Source: Treponema sp. (GTDB lineage: Bacteria; Spirochaetota; Spirochaetia; Treponematales; Treponemataceae). Taken from it: a stretch of DNA of 64,000 nt. Positions 16,978 to 27,800 of the stretch are shown in pieces. A model generated the notes under the pieces. The model was not told the origin of the DNA. It worked only from the letters and a program-made list of their open reading frames with translations, and made no database searches. The stretch is taken from NCBI GenBank assembly GCA_024402695.1, contig JAKSTG010000011.1, positions 1-64,000 on the forward strand. Direction: 5' to 3'. Numbering within the stretch: the stretch's first letter is position 1; each line of letters opens with the position of its first letter. The position numbers and the translations under genes were made by a program.

Positions 16978-17304
16978 TTAAATTCTTCCTGTAAGCTGGA
17001 AAACATAAACTGTCAGAAGCATTACAAAAATCACCAGGTAACAGAGGAAAACCAGAAGTTCATGCTTTTTGTGCATGGCCAGAAACTTTACAAGAAAAGT
17101 TACGGCAAACATTCCGAAAAGAACAGTCCAGATTCCGGCGCTTACTGTTTTTGTAAAAATGAACTGAAGAACCGAAACAAGAACACAAAGAACCGGGGCA
17201 GAAAAATATGCAACTCTTGCCGCTTTGTTCTGGATTTCCAAATCATACACATCTTTGTTCTGATTTTCGTTTCTGCTTTTTTCAAGGATTTCGTCTTTTG
17301 TCAT
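16978..17304 (-). CDS. DUF6442-like small membrane protein
   Basis: 108 residues: a charged N-terminus (MTKDEILEKSRNENQNKDVY) followed by four hydrophobic segments (roughly 30-50, 54-72, 78-95 and 85-105, the last two close together). The start at 17304 is chosen because GGAGG sits five bases before it; an upstream GTG would place GGAGG inside the coding region. The family has no established function, but it regularly sits beside a small XRE regulator, suggesting a sensing or stress role at the membrane. Confidence 0.75.
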   Translation of the reverse strand: MTKDEILEKSRNENQNKDVYDLEIQNKAARVAYFSAPVLCVLVSVLQFIFTKTVSAGIWTVLFGMFAVTFLVKFLAMHKKHELLVFLCYLVIFVMLLTVYVFQLTGRI

Positions 17305-17316
17305 ACTGTCCTCCAC

Positions 17317-18054
17317 TTATCTGTTTGTTACACAATATTTTAATACATTATTCGAACATGCTGAAATACACGCACCGCAGTTTATGCACTCTGCCGATTT
17401 TACAAATCCGTCTTCAGAAAGCTTTTTTACATCAAGGCTCATAGGGCAGTTTCTGGAACACTTTCCGCAGCCTGTGCAGTCTGAAGTTTTTGCCTTGATC
17501 TTAAACTGCGGGAGGTGAAGCAAACGGCCGAAGCGGTAGCCCAGAATCATGAAAGGGGCCATCCAGCAGATGTAGTGACAGTTTGCACGCTTCCCGTGAA
17601 CCACAGCCGGAATCAGAAACAGAATTACAATTCCATAATAAATCACATAGCTGTAAATGTTTGAAATGGAAATGCCGTGGTCTGTCATGTAAAAAGGATC
17701 AACTTTATAGTCACCCTTTCCAAGTACATGACAAACGATTATTCCGGAAAGCCAGAGAATCCAGATTCCGTATTTGATATAATTCCGCCAGCCCTGTTTT
17801 GGTGCCTTGTCTGAAAATTCACAGAAACATTCCGACATTCCGCCCGTGGGGCAGAAGAAGCCGCACCACAACCGGCCAAAGAACATTCCGAAAATGAACA
17901 TCAGTGTAAACACAATGAAGCTTCCGTTTATTACATGTTCAAGAGCCGCGTGGATAATCAGGTAAGGTGAAAAATACCAGATTGTCAGTGGAAACAGGAG
18001 CATTGAAAAAATCAGTGTGAACTTTCTGAATCTCTGAAGTTTTGCCTTTTCCAT
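17317..18054 (-). CDS. 4Fe-4S membrane protein (NapH/YccM-like)
   Basis: Membrane electron-transfer protein, 245 residues. About five membrane segments are followed by a C-terminal ferredoxin-like domain with two clusters: CTGCGKCSRNCP and CINCGACISACS. Two CX3CP-type motifs (CGFFCPTG and CHYICWMAP) lie at membrane boundaries, as in NapH- and CcoG-like proteins. The redox partner is not encoded nearby. It lies 14 nt after the barrel gene and almost abuts the DUF6442 gene, so it belongs to the same operon. Confidence 0.85.
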   Translation of the reverse strand: MEKAKLQRFRKFTLIFSMLLFPLTIWYFSPYLIIHAALEHVINGSFIVFTLMFIFGMFFGRLWCGFFCPTGGMSECFCEFSDKAPKQGWRNYIKYGIWILWLSGIIVCHVLGKGDYKVDPFYMTDHGISISNIYSYVIYYGIVILFLIPAVVHGKRANCHYICWMAPFMILGYRFGRLLHLPQFKIKAKTSDCTGCGKCSRNCPMSLDVKKLSEDGFVKSAECINCGACISACSNNVLKYCVTNR

Positions 18055-18067
18055 ACGCCTTGCTCCT

Positions 18068-18676
18068 TTAGAACCGGTAACCCAGATAAGGCATGACGCT
18101 TATTCGGTTTGCCCTTACGTTACTGGTTTTTGAAAAATCGGTAAGGTCACAGTTTACTGAAAACCCGATTCTGAAACCGTCTGAATGTGTAAAGGCGTAT
18201 TCACAGCCTGCTTCAAGCCCCAGAACAAAAGAATTCAGCGAAAGAGATGAATTGTCTTTCCGGACTCCGGCAACAGATTCTTCAACAGATCCAACAAGGA
18301 AATTGAAGCTTGGACCTGCGAACAGGGAGAATCTTCCGGGAATTGAATCGATTCCTGCAAATGTGAGTTTTACCACCAGAGGAACATCAACAGTCCAGAA
18401 AGAAGTTTTTGCTTTTCCTGCGGCAGTAACACAGGAATAACCGTTTCCGTTATGGAAAAGAACTTTTGCTTCCAGAGCAGTAACTTCACTGAAAGAAAGT
18501 TCTGCGGTACTTCCGAATCTGAAGCCTGGAATAAAATCAAAATCTGATTCAACACTTCCGGATTCAACCTTCATTGTATTAAGGCCTGCAGCGCCTTCTA
18601 TACCGAGCGAAAAATCCATGGCATTGAGTGCTGAGAACATCAGCAGAATGGCAGTAGCAAAAATATTTTTTTTCAT
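18068..18676 (-). CDS. Outer-membrane beta-barrel protein
   Basis: The 202-residue precursor has a signal peptide (MKKNIFATAILLMFSALNAM, cut near residue 19) and alternating hydrophobic strands ending in aromatic YLGYRF, the usual terminal motif of a barrel inserted by BamA. Its size fits an eight-stranded barrel of the outer-membrane porin-like family. It is first in the operon with the 4Fe-4S protein, DUF6442 protein and XRE regulator. Two palindromic repeats lie upstream. Confidence 0.75.
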   Translation of the reverse strand: MKKNIFATAILLMFSALNAMDFSLGIEGAAGLNTMKVESGSVESDFDFIPGFRFGSTAELSFSEVTALEAKVLFHNGNGYSCVTAAGKAKTSFWTVDVPLVVKLTFAGIDSIPGRFSLFAGPSFNFLVGSVEESVAGVRKDNSSLSLNSFVLGLEAGCEYAFTHSDGFRIGFSVNCDLTDFSKTSNVRANRISVMPYLGYRF

Positions 18677-18703
18677 ACATATCTCCGTAATTATTCACTA
18701 TTT

Positions 18704-18756
18704 GCCAAGTATACTTGTCATATATCAAAATATAATACTGCCAAGTAAACTTGTCA
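18704..18756. promoter_or_regulatory. Paired operator repeats before the barrel-XRE operon
   Basis: GCCAAGTATACTTGTCA (18704-18720) and GCCAAGTAAACTTGTCA (18740-18756) differ at one base and start 36 nt apart. The first has a perfect 12-bp palindrome CAAGTATACTTG, extended by TG/CA after one mismatch. An AT-rich TATAAT (18731-18736 region) lies between them, so a bound regulator could occlude the promoter. The operon's own XRE protein is the natural candidate. Confidence 0.65.
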
Positions 18757-18825
18757 AGAAGATATGAATTAAAAGGACTGTCTTTTCAAGTTCCGGAAAT
18801 GTTTTCTTTATCGTATTAAAAAAAT

Positions 18826-18845
18826 CCCCGTGCTGATGCACGGGG
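18826..18845 (-). terminator. Terminator of the giant lipoprotein operon
   Basis: The stem CCCCGTGC / GCACGGGG with loop TGAT is followed on the minus strand by A then seven T. It lies 24 nt after the stop codon. A second small hairpin (AGTCATA/TATGACT, 18853-18870) overlaps the stop. Confidence 0.85.
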
Positions 18846-18868
18846 AAATTACAGTCATAACGCTATGA

Positions 18869-21800
18869 CTATTTTGTGTAGAACTCTACGTAATCTGTAA
18901 AATCAAAGAATGCACGGACGTGATATATTGGTTGAGTTACTAACGACTGTTCCTGAACTACAACAGCATTTTCTGTTATTCCCACGGAATATGCCTTTCC
19001 AGCTTTTCCTGTTGTACTTGAAGCCCAATAACCCAATACACCGGTAACCGGTAAACAATTCAAAGCAGCCAAAACTTCATCCAATGCAGCAGCATTTTCA
19101 TTTAATTTCGTTAACTCAAACACGCTTGGTAAATACCAGTTTGCATTAGAGGCATGATTTGAAATTCTATACATTAATCCATTCATTTCTGAATTATCAT
19201 AATTTCTGCAGTAGAACAGAGCTGGGAAATTTGATTCTGTTACATTTGAATCACCATAACTTTTGCTAACCTGAGTTAAATTGTTCTTTCCATATTTATC
19301 ATCTCTGTTGCAAAGACTTGATGTAGTAATCAAAGTTGATTTTGTACAATAAGCCATTGTTCCTACTCCATAATCTGATGTTCTTGGAGGAATTTTTAAT
19401 CCCATGCCAATTATTCTATTATTTGTATTGCCATTATCATCGCCATAACCATTCGGTGTAACAACTACTGCAATTGGAGTACCAAATGAAGGATTTTCTT
19501 TATATTCAAGAAGACTCATATAATAAAGCTTGTCTTCACCTGTTTTTCTAACAACGATATCTCCAGGGCTTGCCTTTTTTGTTGATACGAAACTTCCTGA
19601 TACACTAAATCTTCGAGTGGTAAATCCACGTTCATTGACCAACCGAACATAAGGCATCTGCTGACTTGCATTACGTTTTAATACAGGTCCACTAATTGAA
19701 TACCCTCCTGAAAGATTATTTCCATTAACATATAAAGGTTGAACAACACTATCTGTTCCATCACCATGTAACATCATTGATGTAAATTTATTATCATCAG
19801 CAGTAAATACCTTAGAATCTGCACCCCATTCAACTTTTACTGTAATTCCACCATCAACCTGCTTGTAAGAACAATTTTCAAGTAATGGACCATACTTCTC
19901 GTCATAGAATGTATCACGTTCATAATCCATGTAAACATATTTTGGTGCTGACTTTCTTCCACCTTTATCTTCAATTACAAATTCAAACTGATGAACACCG
20001 CCATATGGGATATTGAAATTCATACCGAAAGTAAACTGGTTTGCATTACCTGAATCAGGATCAAGCCTATAAGTCATTTCGGTTGGAATTTCCTTAGGAG
20101 GAATAATATTATTATCCTTGTCCCTGACAGTATATGTGTAAAGATTTTTATATTTTGGAACAAAAACTCCAGATTCTGTTTCATCAAACATAAAGAAACC
20201 TTCATTTCCAATAAGCTGTGCTGTTTTTCCAGTATCATTATTATCAGTATTCATTACCATTTTTGGAAGAAGATAATAAAGTCTTTCAGTTACAATAAGA
20301 CTTCTAGGGGTATTGATATTTTCAGCAGGGCGGGAAGAACTATCGTTTAAAATCTTAACACTAAACTGAGTACTCTCTGTTACCCCGGAAGCAATATTTT
20401 TTTTGCCAGCAAAACCAAAACTACGGGAAGCATGAAGATACTCATCATCTCTATCTTCTGCGTCATACCAATATTCCTTTTTTTCAAAAATATTACTGTC
20501 AGATAAAGTTATCGAAGATCCTGCTGTATTTATCTGATTTTCATAAGTAGAATCATTGTCAACTTCAGTAAATGAATACCTGACCGGAGTATAAGAGAAA
20601 TTGAATGTTTCTATTTGAGGTTTTGAAAGATCAGTTTCTATTACTATCGGTTCAATATAATATCCATTTGCATCCGGAGTATTGACAGTTAATGCTCCTG
20701 TAAGTGTTCGCTTTACATATGAATCGGCTTTTGTATTGTTTGTATCTAAAGAAATGGCTGTACTGTTTCCAGAAACCCATGAAACTGTTTTATCTGTGTT
20801 AACTTTATATTCATAGATTTTTGTTCCTGCTGAATTCTTTATATATAAACCAGAAATAGCATAACCTTTAGGAACTGTATATTTAAATGAAACTGAATCC
20901 CCTAAAATTACCGGATACTGAGAAACAAGTTCTTTACCGTCTACTGAAGTTGTTCCAATAACTTTCGATTTGTATACAGGTTCCTGGAACTGAATATTTG
21001 GCACCGTATAAACATTTGGTTTAACTACATAGCTTGTAGTTCCATCTCTGACACGAACTTTGGCCACAGCTTTACAGATACCATCTTTATTTATTTCAAG
21101 GTTTTGACCATATACTGCAATGAGTTTTCCTGACCAGGCAGTATCAGATAATGTAAGTGCACCAGTATTCAGAACATTAGATGAGCTATAAACTGAGGCA
21201 ATTCCTTCCCTGTAAATCTTCCACATAGTTGTATCGCTATAAACAGCTTTTCCTTCAGCAGCTACAGCTTCAATAACATAATCTGTGTAACCGATTTTAT
21301 AATCTGTTCCATTCTTTTCATATGTGGTTATGAATTTAGTCTGGAGAGAACCGGCCCCTATTTCATCTTTCAATGCCAGACGGGAAGTATCATTACTATT
21401 TATTTCACCTATAGACAGAGTCTGATAAGCTTTTGTTCCTGCAGTAATGACAAGATCAGTTTCAGCTTCATTCAGGACACGAATTTTTCCTGTTAGTGTT
21501 ACTACACCTGTAGAAGAATCTACTGCTGGAACTACATTGTAGCAGACATAATCCTTTGTAGAATAATTTGCGAAATTTGGATTCACAGTATTTCCAAGGT
21601 TTTCAACTGTTCCACCAACAAAGGACAAAGTTGTATTCCATTTATAACCGTCCTTTGTTACTACCTTGAAATCATAATCGTTGCCTTTGTGAACCATTAC
21701 TTTGGTTGCCTGAGCCGGAACTACATCGGCATTATCAGCTGTCACATACATGTAACTGTGAGCATAGGTTACAGGTGTTATCGTAAATGATTTATTCGTA

Positions 21801-24800
21801 TCTTCAAGCCGGCGGAATTTTGCACTTGCAGTTTCTACGCCTTCATTTGTGTCGTTTCGAACAGTAGTTTCGTTATAAATAACAGCAAGACAACCGTCTT
21901 TTTTTGTTACTGTATTGGCAGCACCCAGATACAAAATAAAATTTGACTTATGAATTGAAGAGTCATAAGTTGCATAACCTTCGGTAGGCGTTAATGCTAC
22001 AACCGGTAGATTTTCGTTTGTTTCAGTCCATTTACTGAATCCGTAACCGCTGCTTGTTACAAAACTTATGTCATAGTCCGCATCTTTTCTCATAGCAAGA
22101 GTTACTGTCGGAGATACAGACCCCTTATCTCCCATATTGGCCATGGAAAGAGTTGCTTTTGGGAATACAACTGGTTTTATGGTAATCTTTCCGGAAGAAA
22201 CAGCCTTTATTGTAAATGTTGCTGTAACCTGAATACGTTCCTGTCCAAGACTGTCGGTTATAGGAATCACCGAATAATCACTTATGGTAATATTAGCGTG
22301 ATCATCCTTAATGAACTTTTTATTTTCAGAAAAACCAAAGAAATCATAACCCGTTTTTGTTTCATATTTTACAGATATAGATTTTCCCTCAATCTGGTAA
22401 TAAGAACCTGCCCCGGTTATAAATTCTCCAGCTCCCGGAACTGCAGTAGTTGTTACCGAAAATGAAACTCCTTTTACTGCTTCTTCAGAAATTTCTATCT
22501 GACTAACATTTGTAAATGTCGGACTAACAGTAACCGGACTACCTTCAGCTGCTGTCACTTTTATTGTTCCCGTTGTAATAAAGCTGCCGTCTACATCGGC
22601 ATTTGGAACTGTTTCAGAAGTGATGGTTGCAGCACTTGAAGTCAAAGAAGAAATCTTTTTTCCAGGAACAGAAACCAGACGGAAACTGTATTCCTTTCCG
22701 GTCTTCATATAGATTGTTTCCGGAACTGAAGAAAGATTTGTCGTATCCCATGCAACCTGAGAATATCCAAGTTCAGAAGCACTTACAGTCAGTTTTTCAT
22801 CTACTACTTTGTTTACATAAACTTTAGCTGAAACTTTCTGAGAAACCTGACCTAAAGCATCTTCTGTTTCTTCCACTTTATGGTTCAGCAGAATAAGAAC
22901 TGCCTTTTCTTTTGCTGCAGAAGGCACTTCTTCTGCAGAAAGGGAATCACATACATAAATTGATTTTTCGGAAGTTAAAGCAGAAGCGTCCTCTGTAACT
23001 GTATAAGCGCCATTTTTACTTCCGGTTACTGACCATCCATTAAAGCCGTGTGAAACAGGAGCTGTATAGCGGATATCGAATTCCATTCCCTGTGTCTGGT
23101 TTCTGACTCCGGCCGGAGAAATAACACCCGTACCGCTTCCAGCAATTTCAATAGCAGGATACTGTTTTACAATAGGTCTGATATAAAGATTTTCCGAGTC
23201 ATCGTAAACATGAATTGTTCCAGTTACTTCGGTAATACACTGTTTAAGATTGTCGTAAGATTTCCGTTCAACTTTATTAAAGAACGTAAGTTTTCCCGCA
23301 GTCTCTGATTTGTCGCTTTCAGTAATCTTGAAATTTACCCCGCTGTTAGTGAACAACGTCAGATTGTTTGCATTGCTTCCTGCCGCAAATCCTAAAAGTT
23401 CATAGGCACTGGTTGTTGTAAAGCGATAATTGAACTCGTTTCCATTAACTGCATAAATTATTGCAGATGTGCCAGGAACTAGAGTTCCACTGGAACTTAC
23501 AATATCGCTGTCGGTAATAGCAGAAGTTTTTATAGACGGATCCATAATGTTAATTCGTTTTAAACCTTCTACAGATGGCGACAGAGAAATACTATCAGGA
23601 CCATTTCCATTCATGAATCTGATTTTTGCATTTACAGTTGAATGACCTTCATTATGGATATTCTGTTCAGAAGGAACATAGATAACTGCCAGAGCATTCT
23701 TTACCGCCGGCAAAGTCCAGTCAGGGTTTCCAACAGCCGATTCTACATAAATGTATTTTCCAGACTCACTTCCAGCTTCATCATATTTTACGTCGATTCC
23801 AGAAGCACCCGAAACTGTCCAGGTGTTTACGAACTTATTTCCTGTTTTTGTGGTAAGAGCAATATCGTAATCTTTTCCTGTTTCCATATAAACTGCAGAA
23901 GACGGGAAGCTTTGATAATTGGCACTTGTTGTTAAAGTTGCAAAGGAAACCTGGGTGAAGTTCTTTCGACCTGGCATAATTTTCAAGTCGTAATCTGCAT
24001 ACTTATTCAGATACATTGTTGTCGTAACTGTCGATGTTACCTGATTCAAAGCGTCATACTGTTTTACAGGATCCGATATTCCCATAAAGATAATTGTTGC
24101 TGTGTTTAAAACTTCTGCAGGAATGTCAGAAACAGAAGTTGCACTTGTTTCATAACAGAAATCACCTGCAGGCTTTGTTGATAAACCTTCATAAATTTCT
24201 GCGGTATAAACAGGATATTCAGTTTCATCTTTTGTTACTTTCCATCCGTCAAATGAACCAGTCTTATCTGTTGCACAGTTTAAGCTATAGCTCATACCAG
24301 CCACATTGTACACGGCAGAAGCAGGATTCATGGTGCTGAAACCTGCCGGTCTTTCAAACATGATAGATGAACGTTTTTCAATTACCGGTTCAAGGTAAAG
24401 GCTAAAGGCTCCCAATTCTTTTTTAAGTTCTACCTGAACAGTTGCCCTTGTGCCACCGGCATTAAGTCCGTTGGTGAACACTTCAACGGTACCTTCTGTA
24501 AGAGAAAGATATTCGCTTGATGTAAAGTCATTTGTTCCATTGAAGATTTCTGCATCATCCCTGCAGAGTTTCCATCCCCTGAAAATCCAGCCAGGCTGAA
24601 GAGTTGCAGTAACCGTATATTTTTCTCCGGCAAGTTTTCGAATTACTCCATACGGAGTTACTGTCAGAGCCCCGGCAGTAATGTCAGTTCCTGCTGGAGT
24701 TACCGAAGGAAGCTGAACGTTAACTCTAGGATGCTGTTTAAGAACTGGTTCAATATAAAGATTTTCAACAACGCCGTCCAAAGAAACTGTAATCTCTCCG

Positions 24801-27800
24801 AACATTGTTGTCTGCCCGTTCAAAATTGTAGTTCCTACAGTTTCTCCTCTGGCATTAATTTCTGTTTTTGCAAAATCTGTTTTTGTAAGTCCACCGTCGA
24901 TTGATGTATAGAATTTCCATCCCTTAAAAGCGTAATCCTCGGTTGTTTCACAACGAAGTTTATATTCAAAACCCTGTGAACTTGTTCCGGCAATCATTCT
25001 TACATTTTCTGAAGTTACCTGTTCCCCGTTTACATAAAGACTTGCGGGTTTTTCTGCAAGGGCATTATCTTCACTTGAAAGTTTTACACGAACTGCCGAA
25101 TGTTCAAACACGACTGGTTTTACGTAAAGATTAGTTCCATAGTTTTTCTTCAGAACAATTTTAAGAGTAGAAGAAGTGGCACCGAATGTATTTCGTGATG
25201 TAGATACAACCGGTTCGCTTTTTACAATTTCAATATCATCATTTGAATCTGTAATTTCTGTTTCAACGTTATTTACTTTTGTGTAGACTTTCCATCGGCC
25301 AAAACCATAAGCCGGATTTGTTGTACAGCTTACTTCATATTCTTTATTCAAAAGCATTGTTACCGAACCATTCATGTTCATGGTTACATTTGAATCAGAT
25401 TCAAAATTTACCTTTGGATATGCGAACAATTCCGGAACAAGATAATAAATATAATTTCCAAGATCCTTCAAAACTGTTACGGCTACAGAAGCTGTAACCT
25501 GGCCTGCATTTGATGAGGCTTCGACCATAGAATATTTCGGATCAGTAACAGAAATAAAATCATCTGCATATGGACTAGGATTTTCAAGGGCCTGGGATGT
25601 AGTTGCACTTGAAGCAGAAAGCAGAATTTCGTCATCTTCCCCTTCTGCCTTTCTGATTACTTTCCAGCCGCCAAAACCTGTTTCTTTATTGGTTGTAAGG
25701 TGAACTGTATATGCACTTCCCTGGGACATTTTGATTGACCAGGACTTAACATTTGTATCAGAAGTATAAGGTTTGTTATTTACTGTAAGAGTAGCGGCTC
25801 CTTCCGGAACTTCAGGATCAAAACCAATGTTCATTCCAGGCACTTTTGATAGAATCGGTCTGAAGTGAATTCGTTTTTCAGCAGGGCCATTCATTGCAAG
25901 AGAAATAACCCCCGTTGAAGTTCCGTCAGGATTTGCATCGGAACGAACAACTTCCCAGGAAATCTTTTCCGAAGAAGGAACCGGTGTTTCTATAAATCCT
26001 TCCTTGGTAAACACTTCCCATTTTTCTGCAGAAAAACAATATTCGTCTGTTGTCTTAAAAGTGATTGAATAAAGTTTATCCGGAAGAATACGAACTGTGC
26101 CGTCGTTTGAAATTACGCCAAGATCACAAGAGAAAAATCCTGGAACTTTTCCTTCATTATTTGAAGGCACATCAAGCTGTATTACAGGATAATTATAAAG
26201 GGCTGGAATAAGAATGTAGTTGAATCCAATGCCGGTTTCATCTACCAGATTTTTCTTTAACATTACCTGAACTTTGGCAGTTGTCTTGCCGGCGTTTGTT
26301 CCATCCTGAACCACAGTAACTTCCGGAGAATGAATTTCAATAAAATCATCTTTATAGATTTCTACATCGCTTGTTTCTGTAGCAGCGGAACCTGCTTCAA
26401 GAACAAGAACCTTGTCTGTTGCAAAATTCTTACCCTGCTCAAGTCTGTAAAGTTCCCATCCCTTGAAACCTACCGTCGCATCTGTTGAAAGAGTAACTGT
26501 ATTGTCAGTTCCCATAGTGAACTTCATATTTCCTGATGGGGAAATTTTTGCAGAAACTGATTCATCAGCCAGCTGAATTGCCATGCCAGGATATTTTATA
26601 AGGACAGGTTCTATGTAAAGTTCTTCTCCGAAATTCTTTTCAAGACTTAAAGACAGAGTACACATAGAAGGATTTCCCTTCTTGTCTGATGACACTGCAT
26701 TAAACGAAAAAGAAATATCTGATGAGTCGGCAACAGAATCAAGTTCTTTTACCACATCACCTTTCTTTGTATAAACCTTGAAGGCTTTTTCGGCAAAGTA
26801 ATAATCTTCGGTTGTCTTAAAAGAAATGGAATATTCTTCACCAACCAGAAGACGGATATCATTGGAAACAGGATCCAATGTTCCGCTTGAACAGGAAAAA
26901 CTTCCAGGAACAATCATTCCTTCTGGACTGACAGCATGAACCACAGGATGTTTGTAAAAAGCAGGTTCAAGATAATAAATGTTATCTCCCAGTTCCTGCT
27001 TAAGCATTATCATTACAGAAGTCTGTACTTTTCCTGTACTCTTTCCGGTTTTTACAATGTCATATCTAGGTGAATAAATATCCAGAATGTCACTGGTAAA
27101 GAGAATTGAAGTGTCATCTCCTTCTTCAATTGAAGTCAGATCTGCATTCAGAAGGAAAGTTCTGTTTTCATATGTATCATCAGATTTTACTTTTGAAAGA
27201 TTCCATCCTGCAAAACCTACTGTAGGATCTGTTGTAAGGGAAATCTGATATCCATTATCCTGTGCCATTTTTACGGCACCTGAATGAGAAGTTTTTACAA
27301 GGGAAACATAATCCGCAGGAACCTGAACCTGTACACTTGGATAAGTTACAAGAATTGGTTCAACATAAATAGTGTCATTGAATTTGTTATTGATTACATC
27401 GATTGTAACCGAACTTTTTGAACAGCCCATATCTTTTGCAGCTGTTGAAACATAGGTTTCTCCCTGTTCAACACTTACACCCATTTCTTCTGTTACATCA
27501 TGTTTTCTGCCGGTTGAATCAACTGTGTAAACTTTCCAGCATGAACCGGACTTAAGTCCATAATCTGCTGTTGTAGTTACAGAAACGGAATATCGGCTTG
27601 TATCAACACTGTTTGTGTTCAGGATAACCATTTTCTTCGAAGGATAAAATGTTGCAGGCGCTGCAGAAAGACCTTCGTACTCTTCAGGGAGTCTTATGTT
27701 CAATACAGGAAATGGAGTTACTTCTGGTATTACAAAAAGAAGGTTCTTAAATGCTTTGTGAACTGTCACATCAGTTGAAAGCCTATCGTCTCTTCCGAAC

